From assembly GCF_015291705.1 (NCBI RefSeq), contig NZ_CP030050.1, forward strand, positions 4,092,001 through 4,156,000: a stretch of DNA of 64,000 nucleotides, in the 5' to 3' direction. This document shows positions 55,274 through 63,128 of the stretch, one piece after another. The DNA is from Bradyrhizobium arachidis (lineage in GTDB: Bacteria; Pseudomonadota; Alphaproteobacteria; Rhizobiales; Xanthobacteraceae). Numbering within the stretch: the first letter of the stretch is position 1; each line of letters starts with the position of its first letter. The translations under genes were made by a program, and so were the position numbers. The notes under the pieces were generated by a model. The model saw only the letters and a program-made list of their open reading frames with translations. It was not told the origin of the DNA and did no database searches.

Positions 55274-56464
55274 ATGAACCTGCTCGACGGCGTCAAGATC
55301 CTCAGCTTCAATCATTATCTCGCAGGGCCGCTCGCCGCGCAGACGCTCGCCGATCTCGGCGCCGACGTCATCGCGGTCGAGCCGATCGAGGGCGCGTTTC
55401 AGCGCAACTGGGCGGTCGCCAATCATTTCGTGGCGGGCGATAGCGTCAATCATCTGGCGACCGGGCGCAACAAGCGCAGCATCGCCGTCGATCTCAAGCA
55501 TCCCGACGGCATTGCCGCGGTGAAGAAGCTGGTCGCGACATCCGATGTCGTGATGGAGAATTTCCGCCCCGGCACCATGGCCAAGCTCGGTCTTGGCTAT
55601 GACACGCTGAAGGCGATCAATCCCGGCTTGATCTACGCGGTGGCAACCGGCTTCGGATCGGAAGGGCCGTACAAGGACCGCCCGGGCCAGGACCTGCTGC
55701 TTCAGGCGATGTCAGGCCTTGCGATGCGGACGGGGCGTGCCGATGGCGAGCCGACGGCGGTCGGCGCGGTCATCGTCGATCAGCATGCTGCCTCGCTCTA
55801 TGCGATGAGCATTCTCGCTGCATTGTTCGCAAGGACGAAGACCGGGAAGGGGCAGCTCGTCGAAGTGAACCTCTATCAGGCTGCGATCGATCTCCAGGTC
55901 GAGCCGTTGACGGCCTGGCTGAACGGCGCACCGTCGCCGACCCCGCGCGGGCCGGCGGGTATCGCAGCGTGGTTCAGCCCCGGGCCGTACGGTGTTCACG
56001 CCACGGCGGACGGTCATATGGCGATCTCGATGGCCGCGCCCAAGGCGCTGGCCGTCGCGCTCGAGAGCGAAGCGCTGAAGCAATTCGGCGACGCCGACAG
56101 TTTTTCGAAGCGCGAGGAGATCACGCGGATCGTTGCAGCCCGCTTGAAGCAGAAGTCGACGGCCGGCTGGCTGCCCTCGCTCGAAGCGGCGCAGATCTGG
56201 CATGCGCCGGTGCAGGATTATCGCGATCTCGAATCCGATCCCCAGCTCAAGCATCTCGGTGTGTTCAAGACCGCCGAGAGTGCCGGCGGCGCGCCGATCC
56301 GGATGGTCGCCCATCCCGCGCGCTATGACGGCCAGACGCCGGAGGTGCGGCTGGTGCCGCAGCGGCTCGGTGCGCAGACCCGCGAGGTGCTCGGCGAGAT
56401 CGGTTACGGTGCCGCCGACATCGACGCCATGATCGTCGGCAAGGCTGTGGGAGTGGCGCGATGA
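55274..56464 (+). CDS. CaiB/BaiF-family (family III) CoA-transferase
   Basis: A 396-residue CoA-transferase of the formyl/carnitine-CoA transferase family. Family features: LSFNHYLAGPLAAQTLADLGADVIAVEP at the N-terminus (outline), NKRSIAVDLKHPDG, and the catalytic Asp in RPGQDLLLQAMSGL. It would activate an acid by exchanging CoA. It lies 16 bases after the lyase and overlaps the acyl-CoA dehydrogenase by four bases (start 56461). The window thus encodes two unrelated CoA-transferases in one cluster. Confidence 0.92.
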   Translation: MNLLDGVKILSFNHYLAGPLAAQTLADLGADVIAVEPIEGAFQRNWAVANHFVAGDSVNHLATGRNKRSIAVDLKHPDGIAAVKKLVATSDVVMENFRPGTMAKLGLGYDTLKAINPGLIYAVATGFGSEGPYKDRPGQDLLLQAMSGLAMRTGRADGEPTAVGAVIVDQHAASLYAMSILAALFARTKTGKGQLVEVNLYQAAIDLQVEPLTAWLNGAPSPTPRGPAGIAAWFSPGPYGVHATADGHMAISMAAPKALAVALESEALKQFGDADSFSKREEITRIVAARLKQKSTAGWLPSLEAAQIWHAPVQDYRDLESDPQLKHLGVFKTAESAGGAPIRMVAHPARYDGQTPEVRLVPQRLGAQTREVLGEIGYGAADIDAMIVGKAVGVAR

Positions 56465-57624
56465 TCGATTTCTCGCTGCCTGAGGATACGCGCCTGCTCG
56501 TCGACACCGTCCGACGCTTCGTCGAAACGGAGGTGCAGCCGCTCGAGGACGAGGTGGAGCAGACCGCCAAGGTGCCGGCCGAAGCGCTCGCAGTCACCAA
56601 GGCCAAGGCGCAGAAGCTCGGCCTCTACGCGATGAACATGCCGGCGGATGTCGGCGGCGGTGGGCTGTCCTGCGTCGAGCATTGCCTGGTCGAGGAAGAG
56701 TTCGGGAAAACCTCTGATGCCCTGATCCGCCGTGTGTTTGGTCAGGTCTATCCGATGCTGATGGCCTGCAAGAGAGATCAGGTCGAGCGTTATCTGCTGC
56801 CGACGGTGAAGGGCGACAAGATCTGCGCCATGGCGATCACCGAGCCCGGCGCGGGGTCCGACGCCGCATCGATCAGCACGACGGCGCATCTCGATGGCGA
56901 CGAGTGGGTGCTGAACGGCACCAAGCACTTCATCAGTGACGGCGACATCGCCGACTACGTGATCCTGATGGCGCTCACCGACAAGGACAAGCGCGCACGC
57001 GGCGGCATCACCCTGTTCCTGGTCGATCGCGGCACGCCCGGCTTCAAGGTCGCGCGCACCCAGCCGATGATGGGCCACCGCGGCTATGGCCATGCCGAGC
57101 TGAGCTTCGAGGACTGCCGCATTCCGAAGGCGGCCGTGCTCGGCGAGGTCGGCGGCGGCTTCAAGCTGATCATGCAGAGCGTGCTCCAGATCCGCCTCGC
57201 CCATATCGGCGCCCGCGCGGTCGGCATGGCGCAGCGCGCGCTCGAGATGATGCGCAAGCACGCCGGCGAGCGGCGCCAGTTCGGCCAGCTCATCGGCGAC
57301 TTCCAGATGGTGCAGAAGCTGATCGCCGATTCCGCCACTGAGATCTTCGGCGTGAAGATGATGGTGATGAACGCTGCCTGGGACATCGATCAGGGACGGG
57401 ATGCGCGCGACAAGGTCTCGATGATCAAGGTCGCGGCGTCCGAGATGCAGGGCCGGGTGGTCGACCGCGCCATCCAAGTGTTCGGCGGCATGGGTTTCAG
57501 CAAGGACCTGCCGCTGGAGCGGATGTATCGCGACGCTCGCGTGACCCGCATCTATGACGGCACTTCCGAGATTCACCGCATGCTGGTTGCGCGCAGCACC
57601 ATCAAGAACGGCTTGCAGCTCTAG
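56461..57624 (+). CDS. Acyl-CoA dehydrogenase with Asp at the YEGT position
   Basis: A 387-residue acyl-CoA dehydrogenase. ITEPGAGSDAASI, GTKHFISDGD and RRQFGQLIGDFQMVQ are typical. The C-terminal catalytic loop reads RIYDGTSEIHR, with Asp where the enzyme at 51552 has Glu (YEGT); such Asp variants occur in several subfamilies. It overlaps the CoA-transferase gene by four bases. It probably oxidises the CoA ester made by that enzyme. Confidence 0.92.
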   Translation: MIDFSLPEDTRLLVDTVRRFVETEVQPLEDEVEQTAKVPAEALAVTKAKAQKLGLYAMNMPADVGGGGLSCVEHCLVEEEFGKTSDALIRRVFGQVYPMLMACKRDQVERYLLPTVKGDKICAMAITEPGAGSDAASISTTAHLDGDEWVLNGTKHFISDGDIADYVILMALTDKDKRARGGITLFLVDRGTPGFKVARTQPMMGHRGYGHAELSFEDCRIPKAAVLGEVGGGFKLIMQSVLQIRLAHIGARAVGMAQRALEMMRKHAGERRQFGQLIGDFQMVQKLIADSATEIFGVKMMVMNAAWDIDQGRDARDKVSMIKVAASEMQGRVVDRAIQVFGGMGFSKDLPLERMYRDARVTRIYDGTSEIHRMLVARSTIKNGLQL

Positions 57625-57635
57625 GGGAACGACCG

Positions 57636-58043
57636 ATGCCTCACGCACCTCTCAAGCCGGGCGCAGTCTTCGCCTTCCGCAAGACCATGACGGTGGCCGA
57701 GCAGGCGATGTTCACCGGCATCAGTGGCAATCTCGGCGGTCTCTATGTCGATGCCGTCCGCGCCAAGAAGGCGGGCGCCTCCAACATGGTGGCCTTCGAG
57801 CTCGCCGTCGGTGGTCTGGCCACGACCTGTCTCAGCCAGCTCGGTGGACCGACGCGGCGGATCAGCAGCATCGCGCTGAATTTCGCTGCGCCCGTGATCG
57901 TCGGCGAGTCCGTCGAGGCCAGGGCCGAGATCGTTTCGGTCGCAGGCGATGAAGCGATCTGTCGCGTCACCTGCATGCTGTCACCCTCAGGCGCGACTGT
58001 AGTGGACGGCACCGCGACGCTGGTTCCCTTCGCGAAGGTCTGA
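57636..58043 (+). CDS. MaoC-like hot-dog-fold protein
   Basis: A 135-residue protein of the MaoC/hot-dog fold, beginning KPGAVFAFRKTMTVAEQAMF. The usual D-x-x-P-x-H hydratase motif is replaced by SGNLGGLYVDAVRAKK, so hydratase activity is doubtful. It is followed four bases later by a second MaoC-type gene with the normal motif, and the pair may form a heterodimer with one active site, as in two-subunit hydratases (inference). Confidence 0.75.
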   Translation: MPHAPLKPGAVFAFRKTMTVAEQAMFTGISGNLGGLYVDAVRAKKAGASNMVAFELAVGGLATTCLSQLGGPTRRISSIALNFAAPVIVGESVEARAEIVSVAGDEAICRVTCMLSPSGATVVDGTATLVPFAKV

Positions 58044-58046
58044 GCC

Positions 58047-58478
58047 ATGTATGAGCCGAAATCCTTCGACGATCTCAAGGTGAACGACAGGGTCAGCCTC
58101 AGCAAGACCATCACCGAGGCCGATGGCGCGCTCTATATTGCCGCGACCGGCGATTTCGGCCCGGTTCATGTCGACGAGGTCTATGCCGGCGCGACGCGCT
58201 TTGGCCGCAGGCTCGCACCGGGGATCATGGTTGCGGGCCTCTGCACCAGCATCCTGACCAGCGAGCTGGTCGGCACCGTCGGCGTGTCGGTGGAGGACCG
58301 TTTCTGGTTCACCGGTCCGGTGTTCTACGGCGACACGCTCACCTTCGACGTCTGGATCGCCGAGCAGCACGACGAAACCCGCACCATCATCTGGGAGGCG
58401 AGCGCCCGCAACGAGGGCGGCCTCGAAGTGCTGAAAGCTCGCGCGAGCCTCAAATTTCCGCGGCGGAAACCGTCATGA
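58047..58478 (+). CDS. MaoC-family dehydratase/hydratase
   Basis: A 143-residue MaoC protein with the hydratase motif GDFGPVHVDEVYA (Asp and His placed as in R-specific enoyl-CoA hydratases) and APGIMVAGLCTSIL. It ends in an ATGA overlap with the second lyase gene. It probably hydrates the enoyl-CoA made by the dehydrogenase at 56461. Confidence 0.88.
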   Translation: MYEPKSFDDLKVNDRVSLSKTITEADGALYIAATGDFGPVHVDEVYAGATRFGRRLAPGIMVAGLCTSILTSELVGTVGVSVEDRFWFTGPVFYGDTLTFDVWIAEQHDETRTIIWEASARNEGGLEVLKARASLKFPRRKPS

Positions 58479-59428
58479 GCAAGCCGATGAAGAAACCTGA
58501 CCTGCGCGGCGTCACGGTCGCGACCGTGCTGCCCTTCAAAGACGACAGCTCGATCGACTGGGACGGCTATGCTCGCGTGCTGGACTATTGCGCTTGCCCG
58601 GATGGCATCGCGGCGGTGTTCGTCAACGGCCACGCGGGCGAGGGCGGATCGCTTTCGGACGACGAACGTCAGGCGGTGATCGAGCGGACGCGCCGGCAGA
58701 TCGGCGGCAAGCCGCTGCTTTCAGGCATCATCGCGCATTCCACCGCGGAGGCGATCCATCAGGCCCAGCTCGCGGAAGCTGCCGGCGCCGATTGTGCCGT
58801 GCTGTTCCCGCCCGCGCCGCTCGGCGGCGGTGCCTCGGCGACTTCGCGCGCGCCGGTGGCCTTCGTGCAGGCGGTGAGCTCCGCGATCGGAATTCCCGTG
58901 TCGATCTTCCAGTATCCGCTCGCGTCCGGCTTCGGCTACTCGCCGGAGACGCTCGCGAAACTCGCAGCCCTCGATAGCGTGATCGCCGTCAAGGAAGGCA
59001 GCGATACCATGCTGGCCTATGACGAGAACCGCCGCGCGGTGAAGCAGGTCGATCCCTCGGTCGCGATCCTGCCGTCGAACTTCAACTGGTTCCTGCCGCA
59101 GTTGGCCGTCGGCGGCGACGGCATTCTCTCGGGCCTCGTCAGCCTCGCGCCACAGCTGTTCGCAGCGCTCTGGCAGGCCTCGCTCGCCGACGACCTCGAG
59201 GCGATGCGCGCTGTCAACGAGCGGCTCTATCCGATCGTCCGCGCCATCTATGGGCCTGCCCCGATCATGGACATGCACACCCGCATGAGGGTCGGGCTGA
59301 AGGCGCTCGGCCTGATCCGCAACGCCGATCCACGGCCGCCGCTGCTGCCGGTTCTGCCTGCGCTGTGCGACGCCATTGCAACGACGGTCGGCGCGGCGCG
59401 CGCGGCCGGCGACATTCGCATGGCATGA
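58475..59428 (+). CDS. DHDPS-family lyase (copy 2)
   Basis: A 317-residue DHDPS-family protein. The Schiff-base Lys is in IAVKEGSD and the Tyr in IFQYPLASG. The carboxylate loop reads NGHAGEGG, unlike the GSTGEF of copy 1, so the pyruvate-like moiety may be bound differently. It overlaps the MaoC gene by four bases. The product could be an aldolase or a dehydratase for a hydroxy keto acid. Confidence 0.85.
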   Translation: MSKPMKKPDLRGVTVATVLPFKDDSSIDWDGYARVLDYCACPDGIAAVFVNGHAGEGGSLSDDERQAVIERTRRQIGGKPLLSGIIAHSTAEAIHQAQLAEAAGADCAVLFPPAPLGGGASATSRAPVAFVQAVSSAIGIPVSIFQYPLASGFGYSPETLAKLAALDSVIAVKEGSDTMLAYDENRRAVKQVDPSVAILPSNFNWFLPQLAVGGDGILSGLVSLAPQLFAALWQASLADDLEAMRAVNERLYPIVRAIYGPAPIMDMHTRMRVGLKALGLIRNADPRPPLLPVLPALCDAIATTVGAARAAGDIRMA

Positions 59429-59438
59429 GGACCAACTG

Positions 59439-59741
59439 ATGCCGGATGAAGCCTTCATCCATATCGTGCGGGTCGACATCGATCCTGAGCACGAGGCTGC
59501 GTTCAACGCCTGGTACGAGCAAAAGCATTTCCCTGATCTGCTCGCTTGTCCCGGCTGGCTCTCGGCCAAGCGCTTCGTCTCCATCGGTGACGGACCGAAA
59601 TACGCCGCCATGTACGAGGTCGCGGGGCGATGGGCGTTCGAGACGCCTGAGTTCCTGAGGGTAAAGGGTTTTGGTCCGTTCGAATCCCTGGTGAGGAATT
59701 TCATGCGCATCCAGCTCAGGCCGATGTCGGGACCGGCTTGA
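59439..59741 (+). CDS. Small ferredoxin-like-fold protein, function unknown (100 aa)
   Basis: A 100-residue protein starting MPDEAFIHIVRVDIDP, with EHEAAFNAWYEQKHFPDLL, a pattern of small alpha-beta barrel proteins such as the DUF4286/EthD-like group. ATG 59439 is eleven bases after the lyase stop. Conserved in catabolic clusters (from general knowledge); may act as a small lyase, isomerase or binding protein. The assignment to a named family is tentative. Confidence 0.65.
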   Translation: MPDEAFIHIVRVDIDPEHEAAFNAWYEQKHFPDLLACPGWLSAKRFVSIGDGPKYAAMYEVAGRWAFETPEFLRVKGFGPFESLVRNFMRIQLRPMSGPA

Positions 59742-59863
59742 GCAGTTCGAAGACGATGCTGCCTGCCGTGTCGCGAGGCCCGGCCGGCTGCATCCAAGAA
59801 ACGTCGAGGGGAATCCCGGGCGAGGAATTGCATCGGTCATTGGCGTCTTACTGGAGGTATCAC

Positions 59864-60559
59864 ATGGTCTCGACACTGCTTCGCTTGGGTGTGACTGCCG
59901 CACTCGTTCTCGCATCCACGGCGGTGCATGCCGCCTGTACGCCCGCAATCACCGACGACAATCTGATCGTGCCCGGAAAATTGCAGCTCTCGATCAATCC
60001 GACCAATCCGCCGCAGCAATTCGTCGACAAGGACGGTCAGTTGCAGGGCCTCAACGTGGAACTCGCCGCCGAGCTCGGCAAGCGGTTGTGTCTTCCGATC
60101 GAACTCGTCCGGATGGATTTTCCGGCCATGATTCCTGCCTTGGGCGCAGCGCGCATCGACGGCGTCAATACCGGCATGTTCTGGACCGAGGAACGCTCGA
60201 AGCTGATGTACATGGTGCCGTACGCCGTTCAGGCAATCTCGGTCGTGGTTGCGCCCGACAGCGGTACAAAAATTGCTACCGAAAACGATCTGATCGGAAA
60301 ATCATCCGCGGTCGAGGTCAGCAGCTACCAGATGAACTGGCTCAAGAAACTCAGCGATGCGAGCGTGGCGAAGGGCGGCGCAGCCGTCGAGATGCGTACA
60401 TTCCCGACCGCGACCAACGTCGTGAGTGCGTTGCTCGCGGGCCAGGTTGACAACGCGATGCGGGCTGACGGCTTTTATCAGGCGCTGTTCGATAAGTTCG
60501 GCTTGACGGCCATGCCGGCCGACCAGCCGCTCGCGATCGCCGGCCCCGGACCGGCCTGA
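59864..60559 (+). CDS. Amino-acid-type ABC substrate-binding protein with internal deletion
   Basis: A 231-residue family-3 binding protein, GGAGG at 59853-59857 before the ATG. A signal peptide (LRLGVTAALVLASTAVHA) is present, then SINPTNPPQQFVDKDGQLQG and FWTEERSKLMYM. Aligned with the paralogue at 48553, the frame jumps from GQVDNAM to RADGFYQALFDKFG, so about 47 residues (roughly 141 bases) are missing in frame. They would include part of the central fold before the final helices. The protein may be inactive, although its permease and ATPase follow directly. Confidence 0.8.
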   Translation: MVSTLLRLGVTAALVLASTAVHAACTPAITDDNLIVPGKLQLSINPTNPPQQFVDKDGQLQGLNVELAAELGKRLCLPIELVRMDFPAMIPALGAARIDGVNTGMFWTEERSKLMYMVPYAVQAISVVVAPDSGTKIATENDLIGKSSAVEVSSYQMNWLKKLSDASVAKGGAAVEMRTFPTATNVVSALLAGQVDNAMRADGFYQALFDKFGLTAMPADQPLAIAGPGPA

Positions 60560-60576
60560 GATACGGAGACGAGCCG

Positions 60577-61308
60577 ATGAGCCATTTCAGTCCGACGGCA
60601 GCCGTCAACTATTTCTTCAACTACTTCCTGATGAAGGGGGTGCTCGTCACCATCGGCTTGACGGTGGCGGCGGTCATCGGCGGATTGATCCTTGGCATGG
60701 GCATCGCGCTGATGCGCATGTCGTCCAATCCGGTGCTGTCAGGAATCTCACGGTTCTACATCTGGTTCTTCCGCGGCACGCCGCTCCTGATCCAGCTGGT
60801 CGTGATCTACAGCGGCTTGCCGCAGCTGGGCATCAAGTTCAGCGTGATCACCTGCGCGCTGGTCGGCCTGATCCTCAATGAGGCGGCCTACCTCGCCGAG
60901 ATCGTGCGCAGCGGCTTCATGGCGGTGTCGGCGGGGCAGCGCGAAGCCGCCTGGGCGCTCAGCCTGTCGCCATGGGTGACGTTCCGCCGGGTGACCCTGC
61001 CGCAGGCGTTCCGGCTGATGATCCCGCCGCTCGGCAACTCCATCAACTCGCTGTTGAAGGCGACCTCGCTGGCGTCCGTGATCTCGGTCGAGGAGCTGAT
61101 GCGCCGCAGCGACATGCTGATGCAGGAGCATTTCCAGATCCTCGAAGTCTATGCGGCGGCAACGGCGTATTACCTGATCCTCACATCGGTCTGGGATGCG
61201 GTACAGCGCCGGCTCGAGAAGCATTTCGGTCGATCGAGTGTTGCGAAGTCCAGGAAGGTCGCGGCCAGGACGCCGGTCGCACAGGCGAGCGTGGAGGCCC
61301 GGGCATGA
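60577..61308 (+). CDS. Polar amino acid ABC transporter permease
   Basis: A 243-residue membrane permease of the HisMQ type with about five helices (VLVTIGLTVAAVIGGLILG onward). The motif FYIWFFRGTPLLIQL and the EAA loop region QREAAWALSLSPWVTFRRVTLPQAFR are typical in outline. It is 17 bases after the binding protein and overlaps the ATPase by four bases. It has no second permease partner, so probably works as a homodimer. Confidence 0.92.
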   Translation: MSHFSPTAAVNYFFNYFLMKGVLVTIGLTVAAVIGGLILGMGIALMRMSSNPVLSGISRFYIWFFRGTPLLIQLVVIYSGLPQLGIKFSVITCALVGLILNEAAYLAEIVRSGFMAVSAGQREAAWALSLSPWVTFRRVTLPQAFRLMIPPLGNSINSLLKATSLASVISVEELMRRSDMLMQEHFQILEVYAAATAYYLILTSVWDAVQRRLEKHFGRSSVAKSRKVAARTPVAQASVEARA

Positions 61309-62096
61309 GCGAGATGTCGATGAACCCGGCCGAAGATGCAGCAGCTCAGCCTGCGCTCCGTGAGGAGCCTGCGGTTCGCATGGAGGCGGTCTACAAGCAC
61401 TATGGCGACTTCACCGCGCTGGACCAGGTCGATCTCAAGGTCGCCAAGGGCGAGAAGATCGTGGTCTGCGGTCCCTCCGGCTCGGGCAAGTCGACGCTCA
61501 TTCGTTGCATCAACCACATCGAGAAGCACGACGAGGGCCTGATCTACGTCAACGGCGTCGAGCTCGATCGCCAGCGCAAGAACATCGATGCCGTCAGGCG
61601 CGACACCGGCATGGTGTTCCAGAGTTTTAATCTGTTTCCACACATGACTGTGCTGGAGAATTGCATCCTGGCTCCGATGACCGTGAATGGCATGTCCGAG
61701 GCGGAAGCCAGGGATCTCGCCATGCATTTCCTCACCAAGGTCCGGATTCCGGATCAGGCCGAGAAATTCCCTGGGCAGTTGTCGGGCGGCCAGCAGCAGC
61801 GTGTCGCCATCGCGCGCGCACTGTGCATGCGGCCGAAGATCATGCTGTTCGACGAGCCGACCTCGGCGCTCGACCCCGAGATGGTCAAGGAAGTGCTGGA
61901 GACCATGAAGAAGCTAGCGGAAGAGGGCATGACCATGCTGTGCGTGACCCATGAGATGGGCTTTGCCCGCGAGGTCGCCGACCGCATCGTGTTCATGAAC
62001 GAAGGCAAGGTGGTCGAGCAGGCCGCGCCGGAGGAGTTCTTCGGGAACCCAAAGTCGGAGCGGGCGCGGACGTTCCTCGACCAGATCATTCACTAG
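61305..62096 (+). CDS. Polar amino acid ABC transporter ATPase
   Basis: A 263-residue ATPase of the GlnQ/HisP type, with a short N-terminal extension. Walker A GPSGSGKST, Q-loop VFQSFNLFPHM, signature LSGGQQQR, Walker B IMLFDEPTSALD, and H-loop CVTHEMG are all canonical. It starts in the permease stop. It powers the importer whose own binding protein gene is partly deleted. Confidence 0.93.
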   Translation: MSEMSMNPAEDAAAQPALREEPAVRMEAVYKHYGDFTALDQVDLKVAKGEKIVVCGPSGSGKSTLIRCINHIEKHDEGLIYVNGVELDRQRKNIDAVRRDTGMVFQSFNLFPHMTVLENCILAPMTVNGMSEAEARDLAMHFLTKVRIPDQAEKFPGQLSGGQQQRVAIARALCMRPKIMLFDEPTSALDPEMVKEVLETMKKLAEEGMTMLCVTHEMGFAREVADRIVFMNEGKVVEQAAPEEFFGNPKSERARTFLDQIIH

Positions 62097-62099
62097 CGG

Positions 62100-63041
62100 A
62101 TGTCGGTCAGGACGCGGACATTTGGCGATCGGCTCCGCGGCATTCATGCTGCGACGATCGTCCCGATGACGCCGGACTTTGGGATCGACGAGGCGAAGCT
62201 TGCAGCCCATCTCGCCTCGGTCGCCTCCACGCCCGGCATCAACGGGCTCCTGGTCAACGGCCACGCCGGCGAGAATTTCGTGCTGTCCTTCGCTGAAAAG
62301 CAACGCGTGGTGGAGCTTGCGAGAAAGCACGCTCCGAAGGACTGCCTGATCGTCTCTGGCGTCAATCATGAATCCAGCCTGGAGGCTGCGCGAGAGGCAG
62401 CCACGCTGGAGCAGGCGGGTGCGGACGGGCTGCTGGTGTTTCCGCCCAACAGCTGGGCGCTCGGTCACGCCGAGGGCTGTGTTATCGAACATCACCGCCA
62501 TATCCGCGACGCCACGACCGTGCCGCTGATGCTCTACGCCGCGCCAGTCGGTGCGGGTGCAATGGCCTATGCGTCGCCGCTGCTCGAGCAACTCGTCGCC
62601 GACCCTCGCTTCGTCGCGATCAAAGAGGGCAGCTGGGAGGTCGCTGCCTACGAACAGAATCTGAGGCTGATCCGCAAGCTGCGGCCGGACTTCGCCGTGC
62701 TCGGCTCGGGAGATGAGCACCTGCTGACGAGCTATCTCGTCGGCTCGGCCGGCAGCCAAGTCAGTCTCGCCTGTGTCGTTCCGGAACTGGTGGTCAGCCT
62801 CTGGATCGCGGCGGAGGCTGGCGATTGGCCGCGGGCTCGCGCGGTGCACGACAAGCTGTATCCGCTGGCAGCTGCGATCTACCGCGATCCGCCCGGAGGA
62901 CGGGCAACGGTGCGGCTCAAGGCCTGCCTGAAGCTGCTCGGACGCCTGTCGTGCGACGCGGTGCGGCCGCCGCAGCCGCCGGCGACACCGGATGAGTTGC
63001 GGGCACTCGACCTTGCCTTGCGGATCGCCGGACAGGGATGA
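62100..63041 (+). CDS. DHDPS-family lyase (copy 3)
   Basis: A 313-residue DHDPS-family protein. Schiff-base Lys in VAIKEGSW, Tyr in LMLYAAP, and NGHAGENF at the carboxylate loop, shared with copy 2 rather than copy 1. It starts three bases after the ATPase stop, with no obvious ribosome site, so translation may be coupled. It closes the rightward operon. The three copies could act on related substrates or different steps. Confidence 0.85.
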   Translation: MSVRTRTFGDRLRGIHAATIVPMTPDFGIDEAKLAAHLASVASTPGINGLLVNGHAGENFVLSFAEKQRVVELARKHAPKDCLIVSGVNHESSLEAAREAATLEQAGADGLLVFPPNSWALGHAEGCVIEHHRHIRDATTVPLMLYAAPVGAGAMAYASPLLEQLVADPRFVAIKEGSWEVAAYEQNLRLIRKLRPDFAVLGSGDEHLLTSYLVGSAGSQVSLACVVPELVVSLWIAAEAGDWPRARAVHDKLYPLAAAIYRDPPGGRATVRLKACLKLLGRLSCDAVRPPQPPATPDELRALDLALRIAGQG

Positions 63042-63128
63042 TGGCGGCACGTCAGAACGATTTCGCGCGTGGTCGGGCGGCCTGACTAGGTACGACGTCG
63101 GCTTGTGCAGTCAGAGTAAATGCGCCCA

